From NCBI GenBank assembly GCA_036345935.2, contig JADWOT020001154.1, positions 62,001 through 126,000 of the forward strand: DNA of 64,000 nucleotides, written 5' to 3'. A program made the translations under genes and the position numbers. Below are positions 60,340-64,000 of this stretch, piece after piece. The stretch is from Taenia hydatigena. Taxonomy: Eukaryota; Platyhelminthes; Cestoda; Cyclophyllidea; Taeniidae. The notes under the pieces are model-generated. The model saw only the letters and a program-made list of their open reading frames with translations. It was not told where the DNA came from and made no database searches. Position 1 is the stretch's first letter; each line of letters starts with the position of its first letter.

Positions 60340-61970
60340 AAGCAAGCAATTTAATAAATAAAATAGATTTATTGCTAATGGTCTGGGTTACCTCAAAACA
60401 CCGGGATACATTGCATTCGCAGATGAAGAACACATCATTGGTGATGTCACAAGAAACCAGGCTAAACTGAACCCCACGAATATGGTGTATGGTGTAAAGC
60501 TTCTGGACGGACGTCATATAATGATGAGACAGTGCAAATTGATATGAAGCACTGGCCATTTTAAAGTAATAGATTTAAATGGGAAGTCAAAGATTGAAGT
60601 AAAGTGGTATGGTAAGACAAAACATTTCAATGCGGAGCACACCTCATCCACGGGGCTGCTGGAGATGGAGAACATAGAAGCCTCCTTTGGCGAAGTGGCA
60701 AGTGTCATGATCACTATTCTGGCGTATTTCAACAGCAATTAACGTCAGGCAATTATTATTGCAGACAAATAGCGGCTTTATTATGTTTTGTATCATTAGT
60801 GAGCCTATGTCAGCTGCTCCTTCCTACGGTTTGGACATGAGGACTAGCAGGAAACACAGTGTGGTTGTCTTTGAATTGGATGGTGGTGCTTCTGATGTGT
60901 CTATGTAGAGAATGGAAAATTTGAGGTGAAAGTGGCTGGTCGTGACACGTACCTGGGTGGTGGTGACTTTGATTCTCGGCTGATGGATCACTGTGTGGAG
61001 GCAATTAAGCAAAAATATGGGGAATAGTGTTGACTTGCAGCAAAAAAGCCTTTAAGCGTCTCAGAAAGGCGTGCGAGTATGCAAAAAGAGCACTGAGTTT
61101 GCTTAAACGTACAAACACCGATGTCGAGGACAGAGATTTCCCTGAGTCCATTTTACGGTCCCGTTTTAAACTACTGTGCTCCAATCTCTTTGATAGAATT
61201 TCGACTATAGTAACCAAAGCGCTAAGATAGGCGAGGTTGGACGAGGTCGACGTCTGCGAGCTATAATTGGTGGGTGGGTCGGAGCATATTTTAAAGGTGT
61301 AACATTTACTGCAGGACCACTTCAGTGGTAATAGGTTTACCAAGTCCATTAGCCTGGGCGAGGCAGTGGCGTATGACGCGACGTGGCTGGTGTCCAGCGT
61401 GGTTGATAAACTGTTACAGATGATTCTGAAAGTGAAACCATTATCAGTGAATTAGACGGCTCCAGGTGGTGTGATAAAAACACTGATGAAGCGCAATATT
61501 AAAGTTCCGACGAAGAATACAGTGATCATTACAAATTGTGGCAATCAATGAGACATGTATGAAGGTAGGCATGGGGTGATAAATGATAACAACATGCCAG
61601 GTATTCCACCTCTACTTAGCGGACTCCCTCGGATGGAGGTTAACTTGAGAGGTTAACGTGATAACGTTCCCATTGTATCAGCGGTGGACAAGATGTCAAG
61701 GGAGCAGGTTACCCTCCATACTGGGGCACTGTCGCCACTAGCATAAACAGACCAAGCAGATGATTAAAGAGTTTAAGAAAATGAAGCAGGAGAGTGGGAA
61801 GCAGCAAAGTCAGATGGTAACTAGAAAAATTTTTTTTAAAAAATACACCTTAACCATGCGATCGAAGGTGGGAAGTGGCAGGATAGGGCGAAAGACATCG
61901 AAGGAGCAACTCAAAGGAATAGTGTGTGGCGACAATTAGGTAGAGAGACTTCCACCAAGAGGTTACAAAG
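60340..61970 (+). pseudogene. Cytosolic HSP70 pseudogene, nearly full length
   Basis: HSP70 motifs occur in correct order but in shifting frames. They are: IANGLG and TPGYIAFADEE (usual IANDQG, TPSYVAFTD), NPTNMVYGVKLL, VQIDMKHWPF, KIEVKWYGKTK, ISEPMSAAPSYGLD (usual INEPTAAAIAYGLD), GGDFDSRLMDH, RLRKACEYAKRAL, FPESILRSRF, LVGGSEHILKV, GEAVAYDA, PGGVIKTLMKRN, VPTKNT, MYEGRHGVINDNN, VSAVDKMSREQVT and EGGKWQDRAK. This covers the ATPase domain from near residue 35, the substrate-binding domain and part of the lid. The N-terminal IDLGTT phosphate loop and the C-terminal tail are missing. Stops and frameshifts are numerous, and the phosphate-2 loop GGGTFD is altered to DGGASD. No intron interrupts the homology, so an intronless or processed source is likely. 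HWPF and MKRN favour the cytosolic over the ER or mitochondrial type. Confidence 0.85.
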
Positions 61971-64000
61971 GGGACTTTAAATGAAACCTCAAAAATGTAG
62001 TAAGCGTGCGCAGTCTCATTGTTGTAGTAAAGAAATACCGTTCCTATGCAGAGAAATTCAGGACAGGATCGCAAACTTGCAAATTAAATTTAAGTCATTT
62101 AAGCCATCGGTGAAGTGGGAAGCAGGGTCTGCACTGGAGCCTGAACTGACCACTAGAATGCTTTTTGGTCTTATTATTTGCTTCTAAATTAATCTTGGGC
62201 CACGCAAACGCACCGATCCGCCAAATTTCTTTCCAACAGTCAGCATCTCCCTTGAAGTTAAGTCGGCGATTTGGTGTCCAGTCGCTCGAATGAATGAGAT
62301 TATGAGCACAGAGGTAGCTTGCCAGTAATCTTGTGAATTAGAAACACTGTTAACAATGCATTCTTACAGAATTTGAGTACTCGTTTTCCCACCGCAGTCC
62401 TTCCCATGTATGCTTTGTAGCTAACATTTTGCCATTAGTGCTGGTCAACAAAAATGCGATGCACTTTTAGGCATGTTTTTACTTTATCCTTTGGCGACTA
62501 CCATAAAAACGGTGACTCACATAACTTATGGCTATTCGGCAAAACAGAAGTCTCTAAACACTGCTTCCATTGATGCTACATTAAGGAACTAAATTTTATG
62601 CCAATGAACTAAAGTTCTTGCACGGATTTTGCTTCTACTACCAATCACATTGAGCACTCTTGCAGCATTTCAAACATAAGTTGCAAGTGCTTATTGTCCA
62701 GCACCCAAGGGCATTGTAATATCGCAGTTGGAGTGTCACTTGAATTTTACGAATGCACATGGAGAGGCACGCAAAAACCACCAACACCACACATTCGTGA
62801 CGCTCCTTAAACAATTTCGCCAAAACAGAATTCCAAGACAGATAAAAATTTTGGCAGCGAAGCGCAACTATAGTTGCGTTCGCAACGTTGGGTATAAATT
62901 AGAAAAAAACGTTAAAGCCAATAAGGCGTTAAGAGCTACTCCTTTGCAAGCGATGCAGCGTCTTTTTGCGCTCATCTGTCACGTTCTGGGGCACCTCCGT
63001 CCGACGCTTCTTTTAAATGCGTCCAAATGATCCTTCGCTCTGCGGCTGTTGACAATGCGCCATTCTTTTCATACTTCTCCTCAAAACTCTTCCTATTTCT
63101 AGCCGCACCAAGCCACATAACGCAAGAAACTTGTTCTACTCGTCTAGATCACCGTTAATCTTCTCCAAGTCAGCTGACATCCCGTTAAACAGACTCTGTA
63201 AACTGACCTTTTAAATGCAATCACCGCTTTCACCTTCCCGCTCTACTTCCGTACGTTTCGACTCACTTTAGTCCGCAAAACTCCTCTCTGAAAAAAGACA
63301 CTCTGTCCGAAATGCTAGTTTCTCTCATCACATCCCAAGGAATTTCAAAAGTCAAGCAGGGTTGAGGGGTTACCTCGGAAGATGTGGAAGCGCGTTGGAC
63401 CTCTTTACGCACATCCGACTTTATAGCCGCAGACTTCGGACTTCCGCGCTTTCTGTGTTGACACGATTAAACAGGCTTAGCATAGGTTTACCCTGCCATT
63501 AGTTGATTTTCCGAAAAGTTCCGGTTTCTATTGCTTAAGGAAAAAGAAAAATGCGCGTTTATGCCTAACCTATCATAAGTCATTAAAAGGGGGGAAATTG
63601 CATAACCCAACTGCCATAGGTCTTACCGTACAAAGACAAACACAGAGAATGCAAAAGTGAGGGTTGGGACGGTTGTTTTAGCATTTAACAGCTGTGTACT
63701 TAGCGACAAATTCCTGATATCCCCCAATACAAGTGAATGTTGGATGCTTAAGAACTACAGTGGATAGCATCTGCAAGTCTCGAGTGCTGACGTTCACTTG
63801 ATGCTGGTTTCTGCTAAAGAAAGGGACTTTTACCGGCCTTAGTACAAAATGTTGCAGTCATGCAAATGGCAGCCACTGTTTGCGGATAAAATCAGTGAAG
63901 CATGATAATAAAACTTGCAATTGCGCCTTTAAAATGTGCGTGACTCACATACGACACTGACTTAGCGACGTGGGCCGCAAGCATAAAGCAGAAACTTTAC
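61971..64000. other. Spacer to the right edge
   Basis: Frames 61981-62187 and 62728-63030 on the plus strand resemble nothing known, although the first directly follows the HSP70 relic and might include its eroded C-terminal end. Nothing else supported. Confidence 0.35.

Noticed and set aside
1..64000. Prokaryotic features, CRISPR arrays, defence islands, integrated viral genomes
   Set aside because: No operon-like gene packing, no direct repeats with unique spacers, and no recognisable reverse transcriptase, integrase, capsid or transposase motif on either strand.

Overview
This is a eukaryotic window, not a bacterial or viral one. The supported gene has seven short exons joined by GT...AG introns. 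No operons or ribosome-binding sites are seen, and most of the sequence is AT-rich, ORF-poor and full of old repeats. The taxon is not secure. The gene content (CELF-type RNA-binding protein, HSP70, histone H2B, a PSTAIRE-type CDK, C2H2 zinc fingers) is pan-eukaryotic. Several introns of about 72-83 nt suggest a small-intron lineage. A weak match to the helicase-associated (HA) motif would favour an alga or protist over an animal.

The only apparently intact gene is on the minus strand at about 50.8-52.9 kb. It is the 3' part of a CELF/Bruno-like gene: the low-complexity linker exons and the complete C-terminal RRM. All inferred junctions agree in phase. The N-terminal RRMs must lie further upstream, possibly beyond the right edge. 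A decayed copy of its 3' end, intron included, lies about 5.5 kb downstream at 45.05-46.08 kb, so it arose by segmental duplication rather than retrotransposition.

The rest reads as a gene graveyard. There are frameshifted, stop-containing relics of a cyclin-dependent kinase (5.7-6.7 kb), histone H2B (41.9-42.3 kb), a multi-finger C2H2 protein (47.6-48.0 kb) and a cytosolic HSP70 (60.3-62.0 kb). There is also a decayed tRNA (2.8 kb) and a possible HA-domain fragment (13.9-14.3 kb).

Repeats fill much of the remainder. They include a decayed satellite of about 173-bp period (about 24.96-26.95 kb) and a tandem duplication at 29.5-30.5 kb. That duplication is interrupted by a 231-bp insertion with a 6-bp target-site duplication and a paralogous empty site. 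There is an old tandem duplication of about 840 bp (18.1-19.3 kb) and three dispersed families (copies at 4.5/37.2 kb, at 14.4/19.6 kb, and at 20.4/23.6/23.8/31.9 kb). Two neighbouring blocks have opposite strand bias: pyrimidine-rich at 9.9-11.2 kb and purine-rich at 12.1-13.4 kb.

No CRISPR array, defence system, biosynthetic cluster or intact transposase/reverse transcriptase gene was seen. The most informative material is evolutionary: the duplicated CELF tail, the insertion with its empty site, the eroded satellite and the density of pseudogenes. All homology calls come from reading translations by eye; no database search was run.
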